DNA from: Deltaproteobacteria bacterium
Lineage (GTDB): Bacteria; Desulfobacterota; Desulfobaccia; Desulfobaccales; 0-14-0-80-60-11
Assembly: GCA_019308625.1 (NCBI GenBank)
Contig: JAFDHU010000004.1
Location: forward strand, 1-29,615
Direction of reading: 5' to 3'
Length of the DNA: 29,615 nucleotides
The notes under the pieces are model-generated. The model saw only the letters and a list, made by a program, of their open reading frames with translations. It had not been told where the DNA came from and made no database searches. The translations under genes were made by a program, and so were the position numbers. This document shows positions 1-7,591 of the stretch, piece after piece (within the stretch, counting starts at the first letter, position 1; each line of letters begins with the position of its first letter).

Positions 1-72
1 GAGAAGCCCGAGAAGCCTGAAAAAAAGGAACCAGAAGAAGCAGCTCCGGCGGCAGAGGAGAAAAAAGAATGA
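1..72 (+). CDS. C-terminal tail of the gene upstream of nuoJ (probably nuoI), 5' end outside window
   Basis: The first frame reads 23 residues and a TGA. The tail is almost entirely Lys, Glu, Pro and Ala, a charged low-complexity extension. Its stop overlaps the nuoJ start as ATGA, so the two genes are likely translationally coupled. In most nuo operons the gene before nuoJ is nuoI, the 2[4Fe-4S] ferredoxin-like subunit of the peripheral arm. That identity is inferred from position only, because no cysteine motif falls inside the window. Confidence 0.6.
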   Translation, partial: EKPEKPEKKEPEEAAPAAEEKKE

Positions 73-602
73 AGGCCCTGTTGTTTCCCTTTACCCCGCA
101 GGGTATTGCCACCCTCGGCTTTCTGCTGGTGGTGGCCGCCACCGTGGTGGGCGCCCTGATCGCCGTGGCCGCCCGGAACATCTTCCACAACGTCCTGGGG
201 CTGGCCCTGTCCCTCATCGGGGTGGCCGGGCTCTTTCTCTACCTTAACAGTCCCTTTGTGGCCTTGATGGAAATTCTCATTTATGTGGGAGCTATCTGCA
301 TCGCCATCTGCTTCGCCATCATGCTGTCCCAGCCCATGTACCTGCCGGCCCCGCCCCGCAGTCCCTTGAAAATCCAGGGTGCGGTGCTGGGGGCCGGCGC
401 AGTGTTTGTTTTCCTGGCGATTCTGACCAAGATCACCCGGTGGGTGCCCGCCGCGGAGCGCAGCCTGGACTGGTCCATCACCACTTTGGGCCATTACCTC
501 CTCACCAAGTACGTCCTGATTTTTGAAGTGATTTCCCTGCTCCTGCTGGTGGCCATGTTGGGTGCCATCGTCAACGCCCGGGGGGGGCGGGGCAGTTCCT
601 AG
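69..602 (+). CDS. nuoJ: NADH-quinone oxidoreductase (complex I) membrane subunit J
   Basis: This 177-residue protein has about five hydrophobic helices, the NuoJ pattern. NuoJ sits in the membrane arm beside NuoK and NuoA near the quinone-binding end; its third helix undergoes the pi-bulge movement in known structures. Here that helix carries the recognisable E-I-L-I-Y-V-G-A core near residues 66-73, followed by an I-C-I-A-I-C stretch instead of the commoner V-M-V-L-F-L-F. The ATG overlaps the upstream stop by 4 nt. nuoK follows after 15 nt. Family assignment rests on hydrophobicity, the Y-V-G-A core and its place directly before nuoK. Confidence 0.93.
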   Translation: MKALLFPFTPQGIATLGFLLVVAATVVGALIAVAARNIFHNVLGLALSLIGVAGLFLYLNSPFVALMEILIYVGAICIAICFAIMLSQPMYLPAPPRSPLKIQGAVLGAGAVFVFLAILTKITRWVPAAERSLDWSITTLGHYLLTKYVLIFEVISLLLLVAMLGAIVNARGGRGSS

Positions 603-617
603 TTTCAGGGGTTACTT

Positions 618-935
618 ATGCTGGTGTTCAATCAGTTGCAAACTTATCTCTATCTGGCCCTGATTCTTTTCGCCATCGGGCTCTACGGTGTGCTGGCCAG
701 GCGCAATCTCATCGCCATCCTCATCTCGGTGGAGCTCATTCTTAACGCCGCCATGATCAATTTCATGGCCTTCAACCGCTTCCTGGCCCCGCACCCGGCC
801 GTGGGCCAGATTATCGCCTTGTTTATTATGGCGGTGGCCGCCGCCGAAGCGGCCATTGCCCTGAGCATCATCATCGCGGTTTACCGGAAACTCAAAGCCA
901 TCAACGTGGAACAAGCCACTGAACTCAGAGGATAA
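618..935 (+). CDS. nuoK: NADH-quinone oxidoreductase subunit K
   Basis: At 105 residues with three transmembrane helices this is a standard-length NuoK, an MrpC-like subunit of the proton-pumping membrane arm. The two conserved membrane glutamates are visible: Glu39 in the S-V-E-L-I-L-N helix (equivalent to E. coli Glu36) and Glu77 in A-A-A-E-A-A-I (equivalent to Glu72). Both are known to be needed for coupling. An AGGGG-type ribosome binding site lies about 8 nt before the ATG. The stop is 2 nt before the nuoL ATG, indicating a continuous operon. Confidence 0.96.
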   Translation: MLVFNQLQTYLYLALILFAIGLYGVLARRNLIAILISVELILNAAMINFMAFNRFLAPHPAVGQIIALFIMAVAAAEAAIALSIIIAVYRKLKAINVEQATELRG

Positions 936-937
936 CC

Positions 938-2840
938 ATGGGATTCCACCTCGGCTCCGTTGATCCTCTTTTTCTCACCTGCCTGGCCATCGTGGGGCTG
1001 CCAGCTCTGGCCTTTGGCATTATCATGGTCTTTACTTGGTGGCGCCCCAAGCTGTCCCTGGGTATCTCCCTGACCTGCTCCACCATCCCTCTGGTTCTGG
1101 CTTGGTGGCTCTTTTTCACCGTCAAAGGCACCTCCCTGGCCCAACCTATCATTACCCAGGTCAACTGGATGGTGTCTGATGCCATCATCGTGCCCTTCGG
1201 CTTCCACATTGACCCGGTGAGCCTGCTCATGCTGGTGCTCGTGGCCACCATCAGTTGGCTCATTCAGATATACTCCATCGGCTACATGGAAGGGGACCCG
1301 GGCTTTGCCCGCTACTACGCCGAACTGTCGCTGTTCGGCATGTCCATGCTGAGCTTGGTGTCCGCCAGCGGCATGGTGCAGTTGTTCGTCTCCTGGGAAT
1401 TGGTGGGCTTGTCTTCCTATCTGCTCATTGGCTTCTGGTATGAAAAGTTCTCCGCCTCGGAAGCCGGCAAGAAGGCCTTCGTGGTCACCCGCTTCGGAGA
1501 CATCGGCTTTTACATGGGCTTGGCCTTCCTGCTTTACTTCATGAAGGACTTGAGTCTCTTCGGTTTGGGCATTGCAGACATCAACAAGCTGGGCCTCACC
1601 CACAAGCTCACCGAGTTCCAAATCACCCTGTGCGCCCTGTTGATTTTCTGCGGGGTGTGCGGCAAGTCGGCCCAGTTTCCCATCCATGTGTGGTTGCCGG
1701 ACGCCATGGAGGGCCCCACTCCGGTTTCGGCCCTGTTGCATTCCGCCACCATGGTGGCCGCGGGTGTGTACCTCATAACCCGCCTTTTTCCGTTTTTCGC
1801 CGCCTCGCCCACGGCCATGACCGTGGTCCTGGTCATCTCCACTATTACCCTGATTCTCTCCTCCACCATCGGTATGGTGGCCAAGGACATCAAGCAGGTC
1901 TGGGCCTATTCCACTATCAGTCAGTTGGGATTCATGGCCATGGGGCTGGCTGCCGCCGGCCTGGCCCACGGCACCCTGTTCGCCGGCTACTACCACCTGA
2001 CCACCCACGCGGCCTTCAAGGCCTTACTCTTCTTGTGCGCCGGAGTGTTCATCCACCACTTCGGCACCAACGACTTCTTCGTCATGAGCAAGGAGGGCGG
2101 CCGCAAGCTCCTGATCCCCATGGTCACCGTGACCATCGCGGCCTTGGCCTTGTCCGGCATCTTTCCCTTTGCCGGCTTCTTCAGCAAGGAGGCCATCCTG
2201 GGCCAACTGTGGCATCTGGACAACAAACTGTGGGTGGGTATGGGCCTCTTCGGGGCCTTCCTGACCGCCTATTACACCTTCCGGGTAATCTTCGTGCTGC
2301 TTTTCCCGCCACGACTCCCACAACCACGAGGAGCATCATGGGGTTCCCTGGGTCATGTCCTTTCCCCTCATTGTCCTGGCTATCTTTACCTGTATCCTGG
2401 GCTTCCTGCAGGCGCCGCTGGAAAAGTTTCTCCTGGGCGAAGCCCATCCCCATGCAATGAACTATCTCCTTTTGGGGTTGGCGGTGGGCTGCGCCCTGAG
2501 CGGCATCGGCCTGGCCTGGCTGGACTGGGGCTCCCGGAAGGCCAACTGGACCGGCTTCATCAGCAAATTCCCCATAATTGAAAACTTCTTCATCCAGAAG
2601 TGGTATATGGACCATTTCTGGCGCTGGTTCCTGAACGCGGTGATTTACGGCATCTTCTCCCGGACCTTTACCTACAATGACCGGCGGGTGGTGGACGGCG
2701 GCGTGGACGCCGTGGCCCTGGGCACCATCGGCAGCGGCCGCTGGCTGTCTTTCATCCAAACCGCCTTCCTGCAGCTCAACCTGCTGTTCATGGTGCTGGT
2801 TCTGGCGGGCGTCGGGATTTATCTCCTCATGGGTCGCTGA
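938..2840 (+). CDS. nuoL: NADH-quinone oxidoreductase subunit L, interrupted by a one-base frameshift
   Basis: NuoL is the terminal antiporter-like pump subunit and carries the long lateral helix. The first part (938 to about 2305) gives roughly 456 good residues. It keeps Glu154 (S-W-E-L-V-G), Lys243 (G-K-S-A-Q-F-P) and Lys417 (F-F-S-K-E-A), the buried charge relay of the family. The frame then degenerates into Pro/Gly/Arg-rich nonsense, while the frame one base on (about 2310 to 2840) continues with H-D-S-H-N-H-E-E-H-H-G, the last helices and the lateral helix. Reading across by skipping one base gives about 633 residues, normal for NuoL. The extra base probably lies in the C/G-rich run at 2303-2312. 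It may be a sequencing error or a real mutation. Confidence 0.9.
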
Positions 2841-2842
2841 AT

Positions 2843-4315
2843 ATGACTGAGCATCTGGCAAACTTTCCCTATCTCACCTGCATGTTGCTGTCCCCGGTGG
2901 TGGGGCTGACCATCCTGCTGTTTCTGAAAGAGGAGCGGGGCTTGGCCATCCGCATGGTGGCCTTGGTGGCCGCGGGTATCAGCTTCGCCCTGTCCATCTA
3001 TACCTTTGTGGCCTACGACCGGGTCCTGGGGGGCATCCAGTTCGTGGAAAAGTACGAGTGGGTGAAAGGGTTCGGTATCACCTACTTTGTAGGCGTGGAA
3101 GGCATGAACGCGCCCCTCCTGCTTTTGACCGGCATCGTCATTTTCACCGGCGTGCTCACCATGTGGGAACTCCAGGAGCGGGTCAAGGAATACTTCATCT
3201 TCCAGCTGGCCCTGGTCACCGGGGTCTTTGGCGTGTTCATGTCCTACGACATGTTCTTTTTCTTCCTGTTTTATGAGATTGCGGTGGTGCCCATGTACAT
3301 CCTCATCCTCATCTGGGGCTCCACCCGCAAGATCTACGCCGCCATGAAGCTCACTCTCTACCTCATGGCGGGCAGCGGCCTCATCATTCCCGGCATTCTG
3401 CTGCTTTATTCCAGCTCCGGCCTGTTCACCTTTGACATGGTGCGCCTGCACGCGGTGCAGTTTTCCCCCTGGATCCAGAAGCTGGCCTTTGTGATGATGT
3501 ACCTGGGCTTCGGGGTCCTGGCGGGTGTATGGCCGTTCCACACATGGTCTCCCGTAGGCCACGTGGCCGCGCCCACTGCGGTATCCATGCTCCACGCCGG
3601 CGTGCTCATGAAGCTGGGCTCCTTCGCCATCCTTAGGATCGCCATGTATCTCTGCCCTCAGGGCTTCCAGTACTGGGCCCAGCTCATGGCTCTGCTGGCG
3701 GCCACCGGCATCGTCTACGGAGTGTTTGTGGGCTTGGCCCAGACCGACTTGAAATATGTCATCGGCTACTCCTCTGTCTCCCACATGGGGATTGTGGGTC
3801 TGGGGCTGGCCACCGGCACCCTGGACGGCCTGAACGGCGCGGTCTTCCAGATGTTCGCCCACGGGGTCATGACCGCCCTCTTCTTCTCCTCGGTGGGCTT
3901 CATCTATGACCGCACCCATACCCGGGAAATCCATGAACTGGGGGGCTTCAGTAAAATTATGCCGGTGGCCTCGGCCTTTTTCATCACCGCAGCCCTGTGC
4001 GGCGCCGGGGTGCCGGGCATGGCCAGCTTCTGGGCCGAGCTTTTGGTGCTCATCGCCGCGGTCAAGGTCTTCCCCATCCGCGGCCTCTTCGCCATCGCCG
4101 CCCTGGTCATCGGCGCCCTGTTCGCCCTCCGGGTGGTGCAAAACACCTTTTTCAACGAGCCCAATCCCAATTTCATCCACCATGAGGACGTCAGCCCGTT
4201 CCTGGGGCTGCCCCGGATGATATTGATCGGCTTCCTGATTTTCTTCGGGCTCTTCCCCCAGGTGATGGTGGGCCTGATTAAAACCTCCATCGTACCCTTC
4301 ATCCAGGGAATGTAA
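2843..4315 (+). CDS. nuoM: NADH-quinone oxidoreductase subunit M
   Basis: This 490-residue, roughly 14-helix protein is an antiporter-like pump subunit of complex I. Conserved family residues include Glu145 (F-Y-E-I-A-V-V-P), Lys257 (L-M-K-L-G), Lys304 before the S-V-S-H-M-G motif, and Glu399 (W-A-E-L). The odd point is helix 7. Where E. coli has V-K-M-P-V-V-P before the conserved His-Trp, this protein has V-L-A-G-V-W-P-F-H-T-W, so the channel lysine (E. coli Lys234) aligns with Leu226. The usual L-P-D-A-H is replaced by S-P-V-G-H. The gene starts 2 nt after the nuoL stop and ends 3 nt before nuoN. There is only one nuoM here. Confidence 0.95.
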   Translation: MTEHLANFPYLTCMLLSPVVGLTILLFLKEERGLAIRMVALVAAGISFALSIYTFVAYDRVLGGIQFVEKYEWVKGFGITYFVGVEGMNAPLLLLTGIVIFTGVLTMWELQERVKEYFIFQLALVTGVFGVFMSYDMFFFFLFYEIAVVPMYILILIWGSTRKIYAAMKLTLYLMAGSGLIIPGILLLYSSSGLFTFDMVRLHAVQFSPWIQKLAFVMMYLGFGVLAGVWPFHTWSPVGHVAAPTAVSMLHAGVLMKLGSFAILRIAMYLCPQGFQYWAQLMALLAATGIVYGVFVGLAQTDLKYVIGYSSVSHMGIVGLGLATGTLDGLNGAVFQMFAHGVMTALFFSSVGFIYDRTHTREIHELGGFSKIMPVASAFFITAALCGAGVPGMASFWAELLVLIAAVKVFPIRGLFAIAALVIGALFALRVVQNTFFNEPNPNFIHHEDVSPFLGLPRMILIGFLIFFGLFPQVMVGLIKTSIVPFIQGM

Positions 4316-4318
4316 GGT

Positions 4319-5734
4319 ATGGACATGTTGCTCTTCGGACCGGAACTCTATTTCCTCTTGGTAGCCTTGGTGCTGTTTTGCTTGAGTCTGAAGCGCCAGC
4401 CCCACCCCCGGGCAGTGAACACCATCGCCGCCACCTTGGCCGGCCTAGGCGTGCTGGTGGCCTTGGTCTGCCTGTTCCAAAGGGGCGACCTCTTTTTCCA
4501 GGCCTACCGGGTGGACCTGTTCAGCCAGATTTTCAAGTTTGCCCTGGCCCTGGGCCTTTTCCTGGTCTTCATGATTTCCCGCAACCTGGCCGGCATTGAG
4601 GAGCGCCTGCACCCCGAATTTTACCTGTTTCTTACCACCTGCACCCTGGGCATGATGATGCTGGTCAGCTCCGTCGAGCTTCTGACCATCTACGTCTCCC
4701 TGGAGCTCTCCTCTTATTCGCTCTACATCCTGGTGCCCCTGCGCCGGGGCGATGACATTGATGTGGAAGCGGGCATCAAGTACCTGTTCATCGGCGCGGT
4801 ATCCAGCGGCTTCATGCTCTTCGGCTTGAGCTACATCTTCGGGGCCACCCACTCCACCTACCTGGTGGACATCATCCCGAGGATGCCCCAGCTTCTGGCC
4901 AGCCCCATCGGCCTGGTGGGCGTGCTCCTGGCCTTGGCCGGGTTCCTGTTCAAACTTTCGGTCTTCCCCTTCCACTTCTGGGCCCCGGACGTGTATCAGG
5001 GCGGCGCCAATCAGGTGGTCACCTTCATCGCCACCGCCTCCAAGGCCGCGGCCGTGGCCCTGGTGCTGCGTATCGCCGCCCTGGGGGCCAGCGCCGGCTA
5101 CAGCTTCGCCCAGACCCTGGTAATCCTCTCCATCGTGTCCATGACCCTGGGGAACCTGGTGGCCATCATCCAGAAGGACCTGAAAAGGATGCTGGCCTAC
5201 TCCTCCATTGCCCACGCCGGCTATATTCTCATGGGGGTGCTGGCCTTCAGTGAGGCAGGATATGCCAGCGCAGTGTATTATGCCCTGGCCTACCTCATCA
5301 TGAACTTCACCGTGTTCATGGTGCTGAACGAGGTGGCTACCGACGGCCGGGACCTGAAAATCGCCGAGCTGGCCGGCCTCTATCATCGCAGTCCCCTGCT
5401 CACCCTGAGCCTGATCCTGGGGATTTTCGCCCTGGCCGGAGTGCCGCCCTCCATCGGCTTCACCGGCAAGCTGCTGCTGTTCACCTCGGCCATGAACCAG
5501 GGCTACTTCTTCCTGGTGCTGATCGGCGCGGTGAACGGCACTATCTCCCTGTACTACTATCTCAAGGTGGTCTATGCCGCCTACTTCCTGTCCGGCGAGG
5601 GCCTGCCCCCCATCCGGCTGTCCTGGCCCACCCGGCTGCTGAACTATGGCCTGTGCGTCAGCATCATCGGCTTCGGGGTGTTCCCCAACTTCATCGTGGA
5701 GCTGGCCCGCACCGCAGTGAGAGCAGTGCTTTAA
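4319..5734 (+). CDS. nuoN: NADH-quinone oxidoreductase subunit N
   Basis: This 471-residue polytopic membrane protein is the third antiporter-like pump subunit, lying next to NuoK in the membrane arm. The charge relay is intact: Glu129 (S-L-E-L-S-S-Y), Lys212 (F-K-L-S-V-F-P-F-H-F-W), Lys242 (A-S-K-A-A) and Lys384 (F-T-G-K-L). The W-A-P-D-V-Y motif after helix 7 is typical of NuoN, in contrast to the altered motif in the neighbouring NuoM. It is the last gene of the operon. A terminator follows 40 nt after its TAA, with a short T-rich repeat in between. Confidence 0.96.
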   Translation: MDMLLFGPELYFLLVALVLFCLSLKRQPHPRAVNTIAATLAGLGVLVALVCLFQRGDLFFQAYRVDLFSQIFKFALALGLFLVFMISRNLAGIEERLHPEFYLFLTTCTLGMMMLVSSVELLTIYVSLELSSYSLYILVPLRRGDDIDVEAGIKYLFIGAVSSGFMLFGLSYIFGATHSTYLVDIIPRMPQLLASPIGLVGVLLALAGFLFKLSVFPFHFWAPDVYQGGANQVVTFIATASKAAAVALVLRIAALGASAGYSFAQTLVILSIVSMTLGNLVAIIQKDLKRMLAYSSIAHAGYILMGVLAFSEAGYASAVYYALAYLIMNFTVFMVLNEVATDGRDLKIAELAGLYHRSPLLTLSLILGIFALAGVPPSIGFTGKLLLFTSAMNQGYFFLVLIGAVNGTISLYYYLKVVYAAYFLSGEGLPPIRLSWPTRLLNYGLCVSIIGFGVFPNFIVELARTAVRAVL

Positions 5735-5735
5735 T

Positions 5736-5760
5736 CCGGTTTTCAGTTTTCGGTTTTCGG
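5736..5760. repeat. short TTTTC-rich intergenic repeat, copy 1
   Basis: Directly after the nuoN stop there are three degenerate tandem units of the form GGTTTTC, CAGTTTTC and GGTTTTC. A related tract lies at 8894-8924. Both sit against gene boundaries. I cannot tell whether this is a dispersed genomic repeat without the rest of the genome. Confidence 0.5.
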
Positions 5761-5774
5761 TGGGAAAAATTATA

Positions 5775-5806
5775 CCCGCCCTGCGAGAGGCAGAGGCGGG
5801 TTTTTT
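5775..5806 (+). terminator. intrinsic terminator of the nuo operon, probably bidirectional
   Basis: The hairpin pairs CCCGCC-CTGC with GCAG-A-GGCGGG around a GAGAG loop, with one bulged A, giving 10 base pairs. Six T residues (5801-5806) follow immediately. On the other strand the same stem is followed by TATAATTTTT, so it could also stop transcripts of the convergent activator gene. Confidence 0.9.
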
Positions 5807-5866
5807 AGTGGCGGCGATTCTATTAAAAGCCGAGGGTTAGCTGGCTGTCTCTGGGTAATTTATCTC

Positions 5867-6907
5867 TTAGTGTCTCTGGGCCTGGAAGGCCGCGGCTTCG
5901 GGGGTGGATCTGACCCGGTTCAGGTCTATGCCCGCGGTTTTGAGCCACCGGTAAATAGTACGGGTGCACACTCCCAGGCGTCGGGCCGCGGCGGACACGT
6001 TTCCCCTTTCCTGCCGGATCAACTCCTCCAGCTCCTGGCGCCCGGGACGGGCGGCCCCTTCCTGACCGGACCGGGCCCAGGTCGCACCCCAGGAGGGGGC
6101 GAACAGCAGGTCCGATTCCTGAATGAGAGGAGTGGAGCTGAAAAGTACGGCTCGGGTGACCACGTTCCTGAGCTCCCGGACGTTGCCCGGCCAGGGGTAC
6201 TCCTGCAGCCGGCGCTGAGCCGCGGCGGAGAAATCCTCCACCCGGCGCCGGTAACGCCTGGCCTCCTCTCGCAAAAAATGCCGGGCCAGCAACAGCACAT
6301 CTTCGCCCCGCTCCCGCAAAGGGGGCAGCTCCACCACCAGGACCGCCAGCCGGTCAAACACGTCCTGGCGGAAACGCCCTTGGGCGATGAGCTGGGGCAG
6401 ATTCCGGTTGGTAGCCGCCAGGAGGCGCACATCCACCCGCCGGGGGCGGTCGCCTCCCAGGGGCTCAATCTCCCCCTGCTCCAGGACCCGGAGCAGCCGG
6501 GGCTGGACCGCCGGAGGTAGTTCCCCCACCTCATCCAGAAACAGGGTGCCCCGGTGAGCCGCCTGAAACTTACCGGCCCGGGTCCGGTCCGCGCCGGTGA
6601 AAGAGCCCTTCAGATGCCCGAACAGTTCGCTGGCGGCCAAATCCCCACCCAGATTGGCGCAGTTGAGACGGAGGAAAGGCTGCCCGGCCCGAGGACTCAA
6701 AGCCCACAGCGCTTCGGCCACCAGCTCCTTGCCGGTGCCGGGCTCCCCCATAATCAACACTGGCAGGTCGGTGACGGCCAAGAGGGGCAGGCGGGAGAGA
6801 AGCTGGCGAAAAGGCGGATGCTGGGTGAGGATGCGGGAGATATACGGGGATTGGCGAGTGTCGCCGGCTGCGGACAGTCTCCCCTTCGCCGCCACGTCTT
6901 GGCTCAC
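5867..6907 (-). CDS. sigma-54-dependent transcriptional activator without an N-terminal sensor domain
   Basis: This is a 346-residue bacterial enhancer-binding protein. The AAA+ domain spans about residues 22-265, with Walker A G-E-P-G-T-G-K-E (54-61), the sigma-54 contact loop as G-S-F-T-G-A (101-106, usually GAFTGA), Walker B G-T-L-F-L-D-E (120-126), an A-A-T-N sensor I (near 164-167) and the P-G-N-V-R-E-L sensor II (240-246). A Fis-type helix-turn-helix lies at about 303-325. Only about 20-30 residues precede the AAA+ domain, so there is no receiver, GAF or PAS domain, an architecture like PspF. The start is supported by a strong AAGGAGGT site 5 nt upstream. Regulon and inducing partner are unknown. 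It has its own promoter and a candidate operator upstream. No sigma-54 promoter was recognised nearby. Confidence 0.93.
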   Translation of the reverse strand: MSQDVAAKGRLSAAGDTRQSPYISRILTQHPPFRQLLSRLPLLAVTDLPVLIMGEPGTGKELVAEALWALSPRAGQPFLRLNCANLGGDLAASELFGHLKGSFTGADRTRAGKFQAAHRGTLFLDEVGELPPAVQPRLLRVLEQGEIEPLGGDRPRRVDVRLLAATNRNLPQLIAQGRFRQDVFDRLAVLVVELPPLRERGEDVLLLARHFLREEARRYRRRVEDFSAAAQRRLQEYPWPGNVRELRNVVTRAVLFSSTPLIQESDLLFAPSWGATWARSGQEGAARPGRQELEELIRQERGNVSAAARRLGVCTRTIYRWLKTAGIDLNRVRSTPEAAAFQAQRH

Positions 6908-7009
6908 AGCACCTCCTTGTGCTCGGACAACCGGATAAGCTCCCTTAAAGACCCCTGGCCCCAGGGGATTGGCAAAAGCGGGGGAATGCAGCCCTTGCAG
7001 GCTGGAGGG

Positions 7010-7038
7010 ATTTTAGGGAAAAAGATAACAATTGTCAA
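7010..7038 (-). promoter_or_regulatory. sigma-70-type promoter of the activator gene
   Basis: Read on the minus strand there is TTGACA (7038-7033), a 17 nt spacer and TAAAAT (7015-7010). This is a perfect -35 and a 5/6 -10 at ideal spacing. The predicted start near 7003 leaves a leader of about 95 nt before the activator ATG. The promoter lies just past the stop of the upstream hypothetical gene, so the activator can be expressed on its own. Confidence 0.82.
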
Positions 7039-7051
7039 TCAAACTGACAAT
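7031..7051. promoter_or_regulatory. candidate operator: perfect inverted repeat over the -35
   Basis: ATTGTCA (7031-7037) and TGACAAT (7045-7051) form a perfect 7 bp inverted repeat with a 7 nt AT-rich centre. One arm contains the -35 element and the other lies just upstream of it. A dimeric HTH protein bound here would block the promoter. Autorepression by the activator encoded downstream is a natural guess, but it is not shown. Confidence 0.6.
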
Positions 7052-7068
7052 AAAAATAAAATATTTTT

Positions 7069-7560
7069 TTAAAGGGAAGCCATAATCTCCTCGGCCTCCT
7101 GCCGCACCTCCGCATCAGCATTGGTCAGGGCCAGAATCTGCAGCCGGCCTTTGAAGCCCTGTTTCTCCACCAGACTCCGGGAGGCCACCTGGGAGGCCAT
7201 GACCCGCAACACCTCGGTAACCACTTCCGGCTCCGGCACATCCAGGAGCAGATTGAGAATGCCCCATTCTTCCGGCAGGCCGTACTCCTGCAGAAACTTT
7301 TTGGCCACCGCCGGGAACTTCTTGGTGCCGTGGGCCTCCTCCAGCTCCCTCAGAGCCGTCTGGTATTCTGGCCGGCCCCGTTTTCCCTTGAACAGGGCCT
7401 CGGCCTGCCGGAGGGCCATCTTGCGCACCCACTCTGCCTGCTTTTTGGGAAGCCGCCGCTCCTTGGCCAGCGGCCGGCTGTGGGGCCGGTCCCGGCGGGC
7501 GTCAATCTCCCGCCAACTGGGGCGCTCCCGATCGTCGTCATCATAATCTCTCGGAGTCAT
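7069..7560 (-). CDS. hypothetical protein, charged N-terminus plus helical domain
   Basis: This 163-residue protein is one I do not recognise. Residues 1-40 are a disordered-looking mix of Asp, Arg, Glu and Pro, including a D-Y-D-D-D-D run. Residues 40-163 look all-alpha, with basic and acidic amphipathic helices and Leu-rich segments (I-L-N-L-L-L-D-V, near 101-108) that could suggest HEAT-like or other helical-repeat packing. There is no signal peptide, no membrane helix and no cysteine. A G-A-G-G-A-A-G ribosome binding site precedes the ATG. It lies 31 nt downstream of the radical SAM gene on the same strand, and its last base is only 18 nt from the promoter/operator of the activator gene. 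Confidence 0.75.
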   Translation of the reverse strand: MTPRDYDDDDRERPSWREIDARRDRPHSRPLAKERRLPKKQAEWVRKMALRQAEALFKGKRGRPEYQTALRELEEAHGTKKFPAVAKKFLQEYGLPEEWGILNLLLDVPEPEVVTEVLRVMASQVASRSLVEKQGFKGRLQILALTNADAEVRQEAEEIMASL

Positions 7561-7591
7561 GGCTTTGCTTCCTCGGCTTGGCCTAGCCTGG

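Noticed and set aside
881..2008. A 375-codon minus-strand open frame with His/Gln/Gly-rich content
   Set aside because: It is the antisense shadow of nuoL with no recognisable domain or ribosome binding site.
2299..2312. Programmed +1 frameshift in nuoL
   Set aside because: There is no in-frame stop at the shift site, no recognised slippery sequence and no reason to expect it in this family; an extra base is simpler.
2819..4405. A 528-codon open frame on the minus strand, rich in His, Gln, Glu and Gly
   Set aside because: It lies exactly opposite nuoM and its composition is the mirror of hydrophobic GC-rich codons. NuoM is a clear family member, so this is a shadow.
938..5734. A possible duplicated-NuoM (2M) complex I with raised pumping capacity
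   Set aside because: Only one nuoM lies between nuoL and nuoN in this operon.
6951..6970. CCCCTGG/CCAGGGG inverted repeat in the activator leader
   Set aside because: The centre is only 2 nt, there is no T tract, and GC-rich repeats of this size occur often by chance here.
6908..7068. A sigma-54 (-24/-12) promoter upstream of the activator gene
   Set aside because: I looked for GG-N10-GC in a TGGC/TTGC setting on both strands and found none with correct spacing; the sigma-70 elements explain the region.
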